Below are positions 32,601 to 43,625 of a DNA stretch of 64,000 nt, piece by piece; position 1 is the first letter of the stretch, and every line of letters starts with the position of its first letter. The notes beneath the pieces were generated by a model, which was not told where the DNA came from, ran no database searches, and saw only the letters and a program-made list of their open reading frames with translations. Source of the stretch: Plazaster borealis (taxonomy: Eukaryota > Echinodermata > Asteroidea > Forcipulatida > Labidiasteridae); the NCBI GenBank assembly GCA_021014325.1, contig CM037462.1, positions 1,210,318 through 1,274,317 of the forward strand, written 5' to 3'. Both the position numbers and the translations under genes were made by a program.

Positions 32601-35600
32601 TCGGTCTTCGGAGTCATGAGAAAGCAGTGAAAAAAAACCATTATATATTTTCACTGTTTTCAAACATCGGATTTTATCACCAGTGATAAAGACTAATTGT
32701 TTTACTCATTTCCTAAAACTATAGCATTTCAAGCAAAACTATTTCAAGGGAAGTTTTCCACCAAGACCATCGTTATATCATGTAAGTTATGTGATCTGTG
32801 AACATTTATATTTTCAACCTTACCAATGTTGTACACACCCTTTAAGAGCTAAATAAAGATAAAATAGAAAAGGTACAAATGATACTTCGGGCCTTGGAAT
32901 CATGTTGTTCCCTCGACCCTCGAATCGAAATAATCATATGTTTTCCCAGTTCTATTTGGTATTTTCTTTACCTGTCCTCTTCAGGGGCCCATTAAGGATC
33001 CAAGCACGTGTGTGTAACATTGTGATATAAAGAGCTCCGTGCGAAACATTAGTTTTCGCGAACCTATAACCTTGTATTGTTCAAAGTACATTAATTCATT
33101 GTCAAGTACAGTGGGAATACAACTTCAACTATACCAAGGATGTATTTGTTTTGTTGGTCGAAAACCGATCACGCGATGTGCTACATAGACGCGGCCCGTC
33201 ACCTTGCACAATAGGCCTATATCCTTAGTTTCGCCTCGGTGCCATTTGACACCCCCCCCCCCCCCTCACTCCCCGGAATGTAAACACACCATTGACCCAA
33301 TCACAGCGTGCAACAATTCTACAGTTTGGTTCCGTCCATAGCATGTGTGTTAGTTTCAATTCAATTCGATACTCATTTCCATGTCGGTGAAAAGGAAAGA
33401 AAAACAAACAAATTCACTTTACTATTCAATAAGCCATTTGCGAGTTAGATTTGAATAAAGTCTGGTAAATGACTTGCTGAGTCACAAGTTACCGCTTAAA
33501 TTTGAATTCTTCAGACTATAGAGACAGTTGCTATGTCAATTTGTTAGTGGTTCGGGGTAAGCTTTTGTGTAGCAATCTTCAGATGAGCAAATCCTGGTAC
33601 CATTGTGCCATACACATTCATTCAAAATTGTGTATGGGTGTTCGCCGGCTCATACGCAAAAGCTTGCCCCGAATCATGTGACATATTATAGCAACTGTCT
33701 CGATAGTCTGAGGAATTCAAATTTAAGCGGTAACTTGTGACCTAGCGAGTCATTGTACCAGACATTATTCAAATCTAACACGCAAAATGGCTTATTAATT
33801 ATTTAGACCAGTCTTCCAGATCTTGTGCCTACCCACTGATAATGCTATCATCTGCTCTAACGTGTACACAAACGACATGAAAGACAACACTACGGCACCA
33901 AGAAGCATGGACACAGCAAGGACGTAAATATACTGGCAGGGAAGATTTTCTCCGATGACAGCAATCGAAATTTTGCCAACAATTTCTCCAACGGCGAAGA
34001 GCATAATCACTAGGGATATCTGTTCACTGTTGAGATCACGGCTATCCATAAAACTGGCCTATGGTAAAGGACAACAATTACACAGGTTAAATACAAAGTA
34101 TGATTGGTAATGATCAATAAATGAATAGTTTCAATCAAAAAGCTCGTTAATTTATAAAGTTCATACCAGTACCAATCCTACAGAGAAAAATTTCCATCTG
34201 AAAGCTCATCACTGATTCTAAAGTTCATACCAGTATACCAAACCTCTAGAGAAATATTTCCTTCTGAAAGCTCACTGATGCTAAATTTCATACCAGTACC
34301 AATCCTCCAGAGCAATGTTTCCCTCTGAAAGCTCACTGATGCTGAAAGTTCATACCAGTACCAATCCTCCAGAGAAATATTTCCATTCGAAATAATGTCA
34401 AAGTCAAGAAACTTAATATAGCAATTGAATACCACTCCCATCACCATTGCTTATTTCGATTGCCATAATCGAAATAAGCACTTGATGAACTTGTAAAAAA
34501 TCCCTGGCAAAACGTAAACCATGATTTCTTTTGTTTTGCTTGTCTGTTTGTTTGTATGTTTGTGTTTTGTTTTGTTTTGTTTTGTTTTGTTTATTTGACA
34601 GAAACTGGAGTCCAAAAGGTTGGTTGAAATTGTGAGGTATTTTAAAAGAACAGGGTGATATTGATTTGACCGTCTTCCTGTGCTGTGTCATGTAGTGTAT
34701 CGGTTTGAAGAAAACAAATTCCAAACTTGCGATTAAAGCAAAATACCCAACAAATCTTCGTGTACACGTTTCAAACATTATCATTATGGAACCAAAAGTG
34801 AGGTCCGCAAAAAAATCAGCTTACGAAGTTGATGATGAAAAACGTCCATCCCATTAGAGATAGTGTCAGTGCGATGCTCCACACACAGGGTTCAAACCTG
34901 GTCAACATATCCAGCACCTCACACCGGTCTGATGATAAACAACATTTCTTTTCTCGCTGGTGTCGAGGCAAGTCTTCTTGTTGCTCTTTGCGCTCTTCAC
35001 ACAAGCTCTGATTCTCAGGAATTCTATCTGTCGATACTTTGACATTTTTATCGAAGTCCACGCCCACTTCGGTCAGAGGAATCGCTTCTTGTTTATCCTC
35101 TCCAAGTTCCGGTTCATCTTTGTTACATGTTTCAATATTTTCACTTGTTGGTGGGTCAACTAGAATCAACCCAAAAGCTACACCAAACACCAGGATCACG
35201 CCAGATAAAATTTTCAAAGCATTCCGCCATCCGTATCTGGATATGCAGACTGTTAGCAGGGGACTGAAAGCTAACAAACCTGCAGCAGAAAGAAACATCT
35301 TTTTAATCAACAGAGGAATAATTAAATGGTAATTAATAAATAATTCAGATAAACTCAGAACATAACAGTTTTATAACAGGAGAGTGTTTTCCCGACGACA
35401 AAGTAACTCACTCTAACACATTCCGGGTCCGAATTGGCCCTGGATTCCGGGTCCGAATTGGCCCTGGATTCCGGGTCTTTGGGGGCGTGACCTAAAAGGT
35501 TACTTTACCAAATGGGACTTTAACTCGGATTCTGCGTCATTTTGACTTAGTTCTTTGTAATTTTGACACACACTCCGGGTCATACTGACCCAGAAATGGG

Positions 35601-37736
35601 TCAGGCCCCACGGGACCCGGATCCGGGTTAAGATCCGGGTCAATTCTGACCCTGACGTTTTTAGAGGGCAGTGGCTTCATAGACTGTGCAAGTCTCGCGC
35701 GTATCGGAACGAGAAAACACGTCAGACGAAGAACATTTTGTTGGAGCTAACCGCAGCCATAACCGCCACCATGAACTGATGTAATCTACCGTACAACCAT
35801 GTCCGAAGACGAGCACAGTATACTGTTCGAAACGTCGAGACCCCACCGGCTCTTTTCAGAGCCAACACTCCCACAAAAGATTTTTTACACACCGATGTAC
35901 CCGCAAGTTTACTATTTATTTTAGTTACCTCTTATTTGTCCACACCATGCAAAGCTTCAAACAACACTTAATCTACCGTATTATATATATTGTACTTGGG
36001 TCGTGAAAGTTTACAGTCTTTATTACCCAACGTGGATCCACTAACGGCTATCGCGTTTGCCCGGCAGAAGTTACTATCCTTATACCAAACCAGCAGAAAA
36101 AACGACGAAGAATGGACGACGAAGTTGGCGCCAACCCCTACCAGGATTCCGTAGGTCAAGATACCGTACGTGAGGTTTGGAATGACAGAGGTCAGCATCA
36201 CACCTGTGAAAATTAATACATGACCTCCGACGAGCAAAACTCGACTGCCAGTCCGTTGGAGGAGTGAACTTGTCAGAGGGCTCAACAAACATGTCAAGGA
36301 GTTGGCCAAAGACCCTATCCAACCTGAAAGAAAACCAATACACAATAAGGTTTTTTTAAAAAGACCGTAATTTAAAAATGGAATGTAATACTATTGACGT
36401 CAATTTGTAATCCAGTTCAAAAAATATTTCCGCTGGGATGGGCCGGGTTACTTTTACCACACTGAACCTAAGTTTTGCCGTGCTGTAAAGATTTACTTCT
36501 AATTAACAAATTAATGGGTAAAGTCAACCAAGTGATTGGGAGACTATACCCCTGTATGCCTCAAAGCAAATCAAGTGCTCCAAGTTTCAATACCTCTGCT
36601 CAACTTACAGTATCACAGTACAACAGGTCACTTTAGACATTGATAATGATCAATACTTTATCAGAACAATATTGGGGGTGTAACTGTTTACAAACAAAAC
36701 GACCTGTTGCATATAAATGCAAAACGTGCTGCTGGCCTGGCGTTTCCGACCTTTGTAACTCAGAGATGGGCCCATGGCTCAATCATGGAGGAAAGAAATA
36801 GACTCAATGTAATGTCATTTTTTGCAGATCTACGAAAGCCCATAGTGCCACTGCAAGTATAAATTGTTTTTTTGCAAGTTATGTTCGGAGAATCTTGTCT
36901 TTTGGGTAATGCCTGTATGTTTTCGAGTCTTGTTTTTTGGAAACCTAATAATTTGAGAATCTTGTTTTTCGGAAGTCTATATTTAGCAATTCTTGTTTTT
37001 TGGAGTTATGCATTTGGCGAGTCTTGTTTTTGGGAAGTCTGTATTTATCAATTCTTGTTTTTTGAAAGACAGTATACATTTGGCGAGTCTTGTTTTTCGG
37101 AAGTATATATTTAGCAAGTCACCTTGTAATAATAATAAAAATAAGCCCCATACCATAAGTTTGCTCATAATTCGATGGAGACGCGATAACAATTTTTGTT
37201 CAATTAAAAAATTAATATGGAAAAAGACAGCCAGAGGTGCTCCAGGCGAAATCTATGGGAGGATGTTAAATACAGGACATTAATAAAACTTTGAAAGAAC
37301 ATTAGAAGTCTCCACAGGGATACATTATTATGAGAATGTGTGTAGCTTCTTCAGTCGTCGTCACTTCGACCTCACTCCACTCCTCTCGCACGCCCAGGGT
37401 CTCCGTTTTAATAACCGAAGGACCCAATGAACTAGAATACAGTAGTATTGCTCTTATTCTATGCGTTACAATACGCGTCGGTAGGCCTACTGTTATTACA
37501 GAAACTGCGATAAGCCCGTATCACTGCCGCAACAATGTGATACTCAGGTACAGGGTTAGCTTACCAGTGAATGCAGCTCCGGAACCAAACTCTCTCTGGA
37601 AACTCAATAATAAGATGCTGTAGTTATATAAGAATCCAGACACAAGGAAGTGCTGGATGGTCAGCACAAAGGGGATGACGTAACGCAAACTACGCCATTT
37701 CCCACTCAGCGTTGATGGTTCTGATGACTGAACCAT
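29658..37736 (-). CDS. SLC16-like (monocarboxylate transporter-type) MFS transporter B
   Basis: Six minus-strand coding exons join in phase: 37736-37565, 36323-36027, 35279-34825, 34058-33833, 31742-31596, 29818-29658 (TGA). They encode 485 residues. Intron phases (1,1,0,1,1) and exon sizes match transporter A, so the two are tandem duplicates. Shared blocks include GFLYNYSIL against [25 protein letters not shown] against RYGWRNAL, SSDRCE.LDM.TRFEP, ASFMD and GGLYD.TG. The acidic central loop is again rich in E, D and K. A role as a plasma-membrane carrier of small organic acids is inferred from family membership only. The ATG at 37736 gives MVQSSEPSTL before helix 1. Introns contain foldback elements, a 60-bp minisatellite (34150-34400) and a GC-rich repeat (35405-35650). 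Two broken paralogue pieces lie upstream (38338-38602, 39232-39428). Exact substrate and SLC16 subgroup are not determinable here. Confidence 0.9.
30443..30741. mobile_element. MITE, 'AGTCTTGATTGGCGAC' family (copy 1)
   Basis: AGTCTTGATTGGCGACG at the left is mirrored by CGTCGCCAATCAAGACT at the right. Interior words 'gagggcgcaatt', 'gactcggagggact' and 'gtgatacagatatc' are shared with 40646-40856. It lies in the last intron of transporter B. Confidence 0.8.
30862..31018. repeat. Foldback element, 'GGGCCTTTTTCCAAAC' family (copy 1)
   Basis: TGGGCCTTTTTCCAAACCAC at the left is mirrored by GTGGTTTCGAAAAGGGCC at the right. 'cttgggctccagctccggctt' links it to 41936-42080 and 44079-44208. Confidence 0.65.
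31100..31460. mobile_element. TTAA-flanked palindromic MITE, 'AGGGACACGTTGCC' family (copy 1)
   Basis: A near-perfect palindrome centred at about 31258 (CACAAAATGGCCGACCGTG against its complement). The right end is GGCAACGTGTCCCT TTAA. The left end lacks the outer terminal repeat, so this copy is internally deleted. A fuller copy is at 55817-56154. Confidence 0.85.
31838..32017. mobile_element. Foldback MITE, 'TATAGACC..ATGCA' family (copy 2)
   Basis: TATAGACCTTATGCATTGACGTCAT at the left is mirrored by ATGACATCATGTGCATAAGGTCTAT at the right. It is related to 9187-9477 and lies in the intron after exon 4 of transporter B. Confidence 0.65.
32217..32420 (-). repeat. Dispersed repeat (reverse copy of the 49.7- and 61.9-kb repeats)
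   Basis: 'gggatcccgacaataattaattta' and 'gaatgaaagcttataactttg' are the reverse complement of matching blocks at 49735-50010 and 61955-62130. Family unknown. Confidence 0.55.
32500..32845. mobile_element. TTAA-flanked MITE, 'ACACAACATTGGTAATTG' type
   Basis: TTAA at 32500-32503 then ACACAACATTGGTAATTG; at the other end ACCAATGTTGTACACACCCT then TTAA at 32842-32845. The interior ('taaaagaccagta', 'gtgaaagttt') resembles the AGGCACTG family but is distinct. Confidence 0.7.
34150..34400. repeat. Minisatellite, about four copies of a roughly 60-bp unit
   Basis: 'gttcataccagtaccaatcctccagagaaatatttcc' recurs four times with 'tctgaaagctcactgatgct' spacers, 57-65 bases apart. It lies in the intron between exons 3 and 4 of transporter B. 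Confidence 0.85.
34558..34592. repeat. (TTTTG)n microsatellite
   Basis: About seven TTTTG pentamers, intronic in transporter B. Confidence 0.9.
35405..35655. repeat. GC-rich repeat built on TCCGGGTC
   Basis: A 25-bp unit, 'tccgggtccgaattggccctggat', occurs twice in tandem. Further GGGTC/GACCC words follow in both orientations and could fold back. It lies in the intron between exons 2 and 3 of transporter B. Confidence 0.7.
35680..35885. repeat. Retroelement-like fragment
   Basis: It contains the dispersed end word TGTGCAAGTCTCGCGCGTAT and, further on, 'actgttcgaaacgtcgagacc', a type of sequence common in the 3' parts of invertebrate retroelements. No ORF. Family not identified. Confidence 0.4.
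36888..37118. repeat. Degenerate tandem repeat of a 31-35-bp unit
   Basis: Seven copies of a unit like GAGTCTTGTTTTTCGGAAGT plus 'atatttagcaa', with starts near 36890, 36926, 36956, 36987, 37018, 37049 and 37084. It lies in the first intron of transporter B. Confidence 0.85.
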
Positions 37737-38068
37737 GACTACACGCTCGGATTATACACTAGCAAAAGGATGTGAAGCATTATACACATAACATTGACCT
37801 TTGCGTTATTGCTTCGTAACTGCTTCGTGGTCAGTGTTCCATCCCATCTCTGGTCCTTTCTCTATGCATTAATCAAACGCTGGTCTGTGGATGGTCTGTG
37901 AAGGCCTCCAACGAGACTGACGACTAGCATAAAATGTATTGACATTACACGTGACATTGCGACTCCCCGTCGCACTGCTCTGTGCGGACTGTGACCAGTG
38001 ATGAACAAACCGCGCTGGTTGGCGTGGACGGCCGAATGGTAGTAAACCATTCAATCGTGTCAACTGCT

Positions 38069-38806
38069 TTAAAGGCACTGAACACCAGTGATCTGACTTG
38101 TGTATCCCAATACATGCATAAAATAACAAGCCTGTGAAAATTTGGGCCCAATTGGTCATCGAAGATGCAAGAAAATGATGAAAGAAAAAACACCCTTGTT
38201 GTACAAATTTGTGTGCTTTCAGATAGAAATAAAAACTTCTTGCACGAAGTTTTTATTATTTTGCCTCTTTCTCACGTTACTTCAGAGGGAGTCGTTTCCT
38301 ACAATGTTTTATGCTATCAACAGCTCTCCGTTGCTTATTTTTATCGAAGTCCACGCCCACTTCGGTCAGAGGAATCGCTTCTTGTTTATCCTCTCTAAGT
38401 TCCGGTTCATCTTTGTTACATGTTTCAATATTTTCACTTGTTGGTGGGTCAACTAGAATCAACCCAAAAGCTACACCAAACACCAGGATCACGCCAGATA
38501 CAATTTTCAAAGCATTCCGCCATCCGTATCTGGATATGCAGACTGTTAGCAGGGGACTGAAAGCTAACAAACCTGCAGCAGAAAGAAACATCTTTTTAAT
38601 CAACAAATTTGTGTGCTTTCAGATAGAAATAAAAACTTCTTGCACGAAGTTTTTATTATTTTGCCTCTTTCTCACGTTACTTCAGAGGGAGTCGTTTCCT
38701 ACAATGTTTTATGCTATCAACAGCTCTCCGTTGCTTATTACCAAGTAAGTTTTTATGCTAATAATTATTTGTTTTGAGTCACACCAAACGTGTACGATAC
38801 CTTTAA
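38069..38806. mobile_element. TTAA-flanked MITE, 'AGGCACTG' family (copy 4), carrying a captured exon
   Basis: TTAA at 38069-38072 then AGGCACTGAACACC; at the right GTGTACGATACCT then TTAA at 38803-38806. The interior is interrupted by 265 bases of transporter B exon 3. About 136 bases of MITE sequence occur on both sides of that insert (38203-38338 and 38603-38738, exactly 400 bases apart). Confidence 0.9.
38338..38602 (-). pseudogene. Partial copy of transporter B exon 3 inside a MITE
   Basis: This matches 35045-35309 with about two differences (for example 'ctctctaagttcc' against 'ctctccaagttcc'). It includes the splice acceptor and the first half of exon 3, encoding helix 6 and the start of the acidic loop. 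It stops inside the loop and runs into MITE DNA. It cannot make a transporter by itself. It sits about 600 bases upstream of the transporter B start codon, on the same strand. Confidence 0.9.
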
Positions 38807-39091
38807 AGGGATTGTATAACTGTTTGTTTCAATATAGTTGTTTCTATATAGTTGTAGATATATAAAACTGACTGCAGTAACGTTTCTCAGATTCAAATTT
38901 TGGGGGATAAAAACTGCTATATTTTTCCATAACCGCAGTGCTTCGAAGTGAAAAGTTTCTCAAAATGCATTATACTTTCCAAAGCTGCTGTGTAATACCA
39001 TAGAGCATGTTCCTTGCTCTATAGTAATACCAATTAATCTTTTATTGCCATTAATTCTCAGAGTCATTACCAAACATATACAGATCGTTTA
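38803..39091. mobile_element. TTAA-flanked MITE, 'AGGGATTGT' family (copy 1)
   Basis: It begins at the very TTAA that ends the previous MITE (38803-38806), continues AGGGATTGTATAACTG and ends 'ATACAGATCG TTTAA' at 39088-39091. 'gtaacgtttctcagattcaaattttgggg' is shared with 51132-51519. Confidence 0.75.
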
Positions 39092-39231
39092 AACAAATTC
39101 AACTTTTTCTGCAAACTTTTAATTAAATAAACTACCTCCTATGATTTCTTTGTTTCCGACAAATTCAACACTATTTTTGAATATTTTGTGTAACCATACA
39201 AACTGTGGCTATCTGTTTTGTTTTTGCATTT

Positions 39232-39428
39232 ATGGCTTTCCATAGTTTTAAAACTCGGTCTGCACGTTGCAATAGAAAGGTAAAAGTCAGTTTTTGCGCT
39301 ACATCATCTCCTTTGTGACCACCATAGAGAACTTTCTTATTTTGCGGATTCTTATAACTACAGCATCTTATTCTTGAGTTTCCAGGGAGAGTTTGGTTCC
39401 GGAGGTAGCTGCTGATGAGGCCTTCACG
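39232..39428 (+). pseudogene. Decayed exon 1 of a third SLC16-like copy, opposite strand
   Basis: On the plus strand, translation in shifting frames gives LRYIISFVTTIENFLIL (compare LRYVIPFVLTIQHFLVS in transporter B), then YNYSILFLSFQGEFGSG (compare YNYSILLLSFQREFGSG), then a region like 'gaggccttaacgg' of transporter A. Small insertions and deletions break the frame, TGA follows the EFGS block and the splice donor is gone. It is a dead first exon in inverted orientation; no partner exons were found to its right. Confidence 0.8.
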
Positions 39429-39889
39429 TTTTGTGCATAGGCCTACATCGGAGATAGCAAAACAATAAGGAAACTATAATTGATGAGCACAGAATTATGG
39501 AATACGTTTTTCTACAGTGTTAAAATGTTTCTCTTTTTCCCTCATTTGGGGAAAAATGTGTCCGGGCATGATGTACATGGAGACAATTTCTAAGTATTCT
39601 TTGAGAGTAAAAAGAAGCAAAGGCTAAATAACTGAATTCTCACAAGTAGGCCTAACGTTCGATGATAACTCCCGGTATATGCAAACTCTTTTTCCCCTCA
39701 TCTCAGCAGGCCGGACTTTTAATGAACAATAATTGGAACAATGATTCTTTCAGGCAATTACAAAGACCGACATGAATTCTATTTTTTATACCAGGAATTT
39801 GTAATAGACTTTTTATAATAGCAATTTTTAATGTACTTTTAGCTTTTATATTTTTCTATAACCTTTGTGTCATTCCTTTTTATAGAGTG

Positions 39890-40050
39890 AAGTATTGTGT
39901 ATTTGATGTATTTTTGTTCTGTTCCTTGCATCTATGTTATTTTAACGTATTGTCATTTTTGTAAGTTTAACTTATTGAAGTAGGACTAAAGGCCGAAAGT
40001 ATTTTCCCGATTGTGGGTAATAAAGTGAATTGAATTGAATTAAATTGGTT
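39890..40050 (+). repeat. Retroelement 3' end with (GAATT)n tail
   Basis: 'aaggccgaaagtattttcccgattgtgggtaataaagtgaattgaattgaatt' ends in a GAATT microsatellite. The same ending occurs at 45795-45848. This is typical of a truncated non-LTR retrotransposon tail. Confidence 0.6.
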
Positions 40051-40337
40051 TAAATAATGTCATCTGCTCAAAAAGGGAATTAAAGCAAACTATAGCAAAT
40101 ACGTTTAGAGACAAAATGTCTGCATAGTTACTTAGATGTTTGATTGAAGTTTTATTGTTGTTGACACATTCTTATTATGAAGCCCATCGTCCTGACTGGA
40201 GCAGTATAAATAAAAATAATAGCTTGAAGGGTTTATGCATTATTGTTATTAATTCGATGCGAGCACCTTAGCTATTTGAAACTGAGGTTCAATCATAAAC
40301 AACCCAAACAATCTGGTGAGTGGCCTAACATCATAAA

Positions 40338-40630
40338 GTTATATATAGGAACTAGAGGGCGCACTGGCCTAGTTATGCGGCCCAACGTGCGGCCATTTTG
40401 TACGTAGGCAACAACAACATCGATGCATGAGATATGTATAAACCGGAATGCAAACCATGGGGAAAGTTCCTCTGTGTTATTGTCTGCGGAAATAACATCA
40501 TCCATCGTAAAACTGCCTAAATAAAAAAATAAAACAGTGTACTTCGTATTGAATGCAGCCCTTTATAAAATGGCGCGCGGGTCTCCTTGCGGTCATTGCC
40601 AGTGCGCCCTCTAGTTCCTATATTATATAA
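40338..40630. mobile_element. MITE, 'TAGGAACTAGAGGGCGCACTGGC' ends
   Basis: ATATATAGGAACTAGAGGGC at the left is mirrored by GCCCTCTAGTTCCTATATTA at the right, about 30-bp terminal repeats. Short ORFs inside are not supported. Confidence 0.8.
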
Positions 40631-40645
40631 CTCTATGCCTAACAT

Positions 40646-40856
40646 CTAGTCTTGATTATTGGCGACGCTATTTTGTTCATTAGTCACCGATAGAGGGCGC
40701 AATTTGACTGTTTGTGAGGCTGACTCGGAGGGACTAGGCAAGTCTATTAATATTGATCGTTTTGATCCATCCATGTGCGTGTGATACAGATATCACTTTT
40801 CCAGTAATTCGTGTTATGGACAGTAATTCGTGTTGAACGTCGCCAATCAAGACTAC
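40646..40856. mobile_element. MITE, 'AGTCTTGATTGGCGAC' family (copy 2)
   Basis: TAGTCTTGATTATTGGCGACG at the left is mirrored by CGTCGCCAATCAAGACTA at the right. It shares interior words with 30443-30741. TA flanks both ends. Confidence 0.8.
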
Positions 40857-41935
40857 CGAACATCCTGTTGACGTCACTGTCATGCTGCTAAACTAATAAT
40901 ATTACCAAGTATGGAAACTGTATCGTCATGGTATTCGAGGAATTAGGCTTTTCATAGCTTAGAATTCTTGTAATTTCAACTTCGTCCTCATATTATTCGA
41001 TTCCACGCTCCGACTGTACAGCTACAACCAAATGTTAAGAGACAAGGGGATGGCCATGATTTCCAAAAATCACTCTGACGATCTAGTCACATAGAACTAG
41101 AAAGAAGAAGGAAGTGTAGATACACTGGTGAAGATACATGATTCATGATTCAGTGTGCTATCAACAAAGTCGTCGTGTGATGTAAAAACAGTTTAATACA
41201 AGAATTGATGTAAGTATTGTCAACAAATAAATAACTCGTTCGTTTCTTTCCTCCATGATAATGATCTATCTTAGAGTTAGAGTTAGACCCAGTAAACTGG
41301 ATCTGGATGTGTATCTGGATAAATAATTGGCAACACCTCCTCTGGAGTACGTGGGGGTTAGGGTCAGTAATTAGATGTGTTGGCTTAGGTGCATTTCGAG
41401 CCTTTCTTTGAAGGATGGTGTTGAAGGTGCTTCGACGACAGTGGGGGCCATGGCATTCCAGTCAACAACAGTTTTGGGAAATATGAGTTCTTGTCTTGTA
41501 TAAATTCAGTTTTTGAGTTGAGATGCTTTAATCTTGATGGATGCATTCAAGTGCTTCTGGTTGGTGTTAAACGCCTGTCTGCTGCATTAACACATAGTTC
41601 ACCTTTTTTTTTTTTAAAGGTTGGTGAGTCTGGCAGATTTCCTCCTATTTTGTAGGGTATGCCATTCCATGTCTTTCAGCACCACAAATCCCTTTAAATT
41701 TGACGTAAAACAGCTGATCGGTCGTGCCGAGTAAATCAGTATGGTATCAATTCAACTGTAAAAATTGATGGTATCGTTGTAAAGTTGTGAAGGGAACCCG
41801 ACAAAGCCTAGCCTTGATCAAGGCGTTGGAGTTTTTTTCTCAGTTTTATTTTATTGTTTTCATTTTTATTTTATTTGCGCCGCGCTACCCACCCGAGCTG
41901 CCAACCCGCCCGAGCTGGCTGTGTGCATGGGCCCT

Positions 41936-42080
41936 TTTCCAAACTTCGGCTTGGGCTCCGGCTCCGGCTTGGGCTCCGTCACCAATTAAGGAGCAGTGCA
42001 CATTTTGCATGGATTTTCCAGATCAAACAAGCCTGGAGCCAGAGACGGAGCCTGAGCCGAGGTTTGGAAAAAGCCCATGG
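41936..42080. repeat. Foldback element, 'GGGCCCTTTTCCAAAC' family (copy 2)
   Basis: CATGGGCCCTTTTCCAAAC at the left is mirrored by GTTTGGAAAAAGCCCATGG at the right, nested within the 1.87-kb element. ORFs read through it but have no domain. Confidence 0.7.
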
Positions 42081-43511
42081 TGTCTGTGTGCAGTATCAGT
42101 GTGCTGCGCGTGCTCGTGTGAGCTGTATGCGTGTCTCACCGAATCAACGCCTTGACGGTTCTGTCTCGAAGCCAATGACTCATTACTATAATGCGCGCGA
42201 AAGGCGAGACCCCATTGGTCAGTGGCGGAAGTCTTGTTTACTCATTCTTATGAATATGCATGCAGTATCCAGATGTGGCTACTGCACTGGCGCGCCGGTT
42301 GAATTTGGGAATACTTTGTTATAATAATATCCAGTCTGAAAATGTTGCGTATTCTCCTCAGCTGAGCGAGACAATGAGGGCATGGCAGAAATTAAACAAA
42401 TGAGGTTGCGTGGATTGATTTGTTACATACATTACATATACTATTTTCCAGCAGGAAGACGCTTTTCTGCAGTGTAATGACGTAAGGCCCGATTGACCAT
42501 CCCCTGTCTCCATCTTGCATCATCAAACAGTGAGTTAATCATTGTTGGTGAATTCATTGGAGGTAGAATATATACAAAACAAGGACCTCAATCTACCATT
42601 GTTGATTGTTTCATCATGAAGGCATATAGCTCGTTGCACTTTTTATGTCATTTGGGCCGCCCCACTAAAAAAAAAACTGCCTAACACCAAATTTCCCAAG
42701 TACACTCACTAAGAGGGTAGCTAAAAATCTATTTCACATGTATCATGTGTGGCTGTATCCTGTCAATTTTTTTTAACAGTAAATTCTTATAAGACCCTGT
42801 CTGAGAACAATTCAAAAGTATGAAGACGGTGTGGCTGCACAGAGTCGGACTTCGAGAGGACATGTCAGCAAAACACAGATGCAGAAACTACATCAACTCC
42901 AGAATTAATAACCAAAAGAATGGCGAATGATCAGGGTAGTCCAATGAGGGAACTTGAGTGCAGCGCATAAAGCTCCAGGGGCCGCGCCCGGGTTCAGCAC
43001 TTGTAGCTGACTGACCAGCCTGGGCGACAATAATTACCGGTCCAAATGGCTGAGACAATGCTACACACAAACGCCATTAAGTCGGTAACTACTCACATTG
43101 CACGCATCACATACAGCAAGCATGATACAAGGGTCATAGTGACAGAAGCTCGTGATTGGACGTCAAAATGAATAATTCATTTGCTTCCCATCCTGTGTTG
43201 TCTGCAGTAGGTCTGACGAAAGATTTAAATATCCATGAGCTGCATATACAGCATATCCGAGAGCCCCCCCCCCCCATTTTCGTCCAATATTGGACGAAAA
43301 TATCAAGAAACACATTAAACCCGGAAGTTACAGACCCGTCAAGGCTGTCGGCCTAGACTTGGTTCAAGTCGGGTCTCGTGCTAATCGAGTCAGTAATCAG
43401 CTGTGAGTGTTGTAACGCGCGCCCTCTAGTGTCATTTATTTACCAATCCAGTGAATTTTCTGTCGGCCTGACGGCCTCCGCATGCGGAGAGTAGTACGAG
43501 TGCGGATGACC

Positions 43512-43625
43512 TGCGCACAGTGTGTGTACGGGCGTCGTGCAACGTGATACACACATTACGCACAGTGTATACGGGTGGGTCGTGCGATGTGATACACACC
43601 TTACGCACAGCGTATACGGGTGTGT
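43512..43625. repeat. Tandem repeat, about 47-bp unit
   Basis: 'gcgcacagtgtgtgtacggg', 'acgcacagtgtatacgggtg' and 'acgcacagcgtatacgggtg' start units spaced about 46-47 bases apart and separated by 'gtcgtgc.a.gtgatacacac'. Confidence 0.75.

Noticed and set aside
41787..42324. Two overlapping ORFs (122 and 156 codons)
   Set aside because: They run through a foldback inside a transposon; the Trp/Pro-rich content comes from the repeat.
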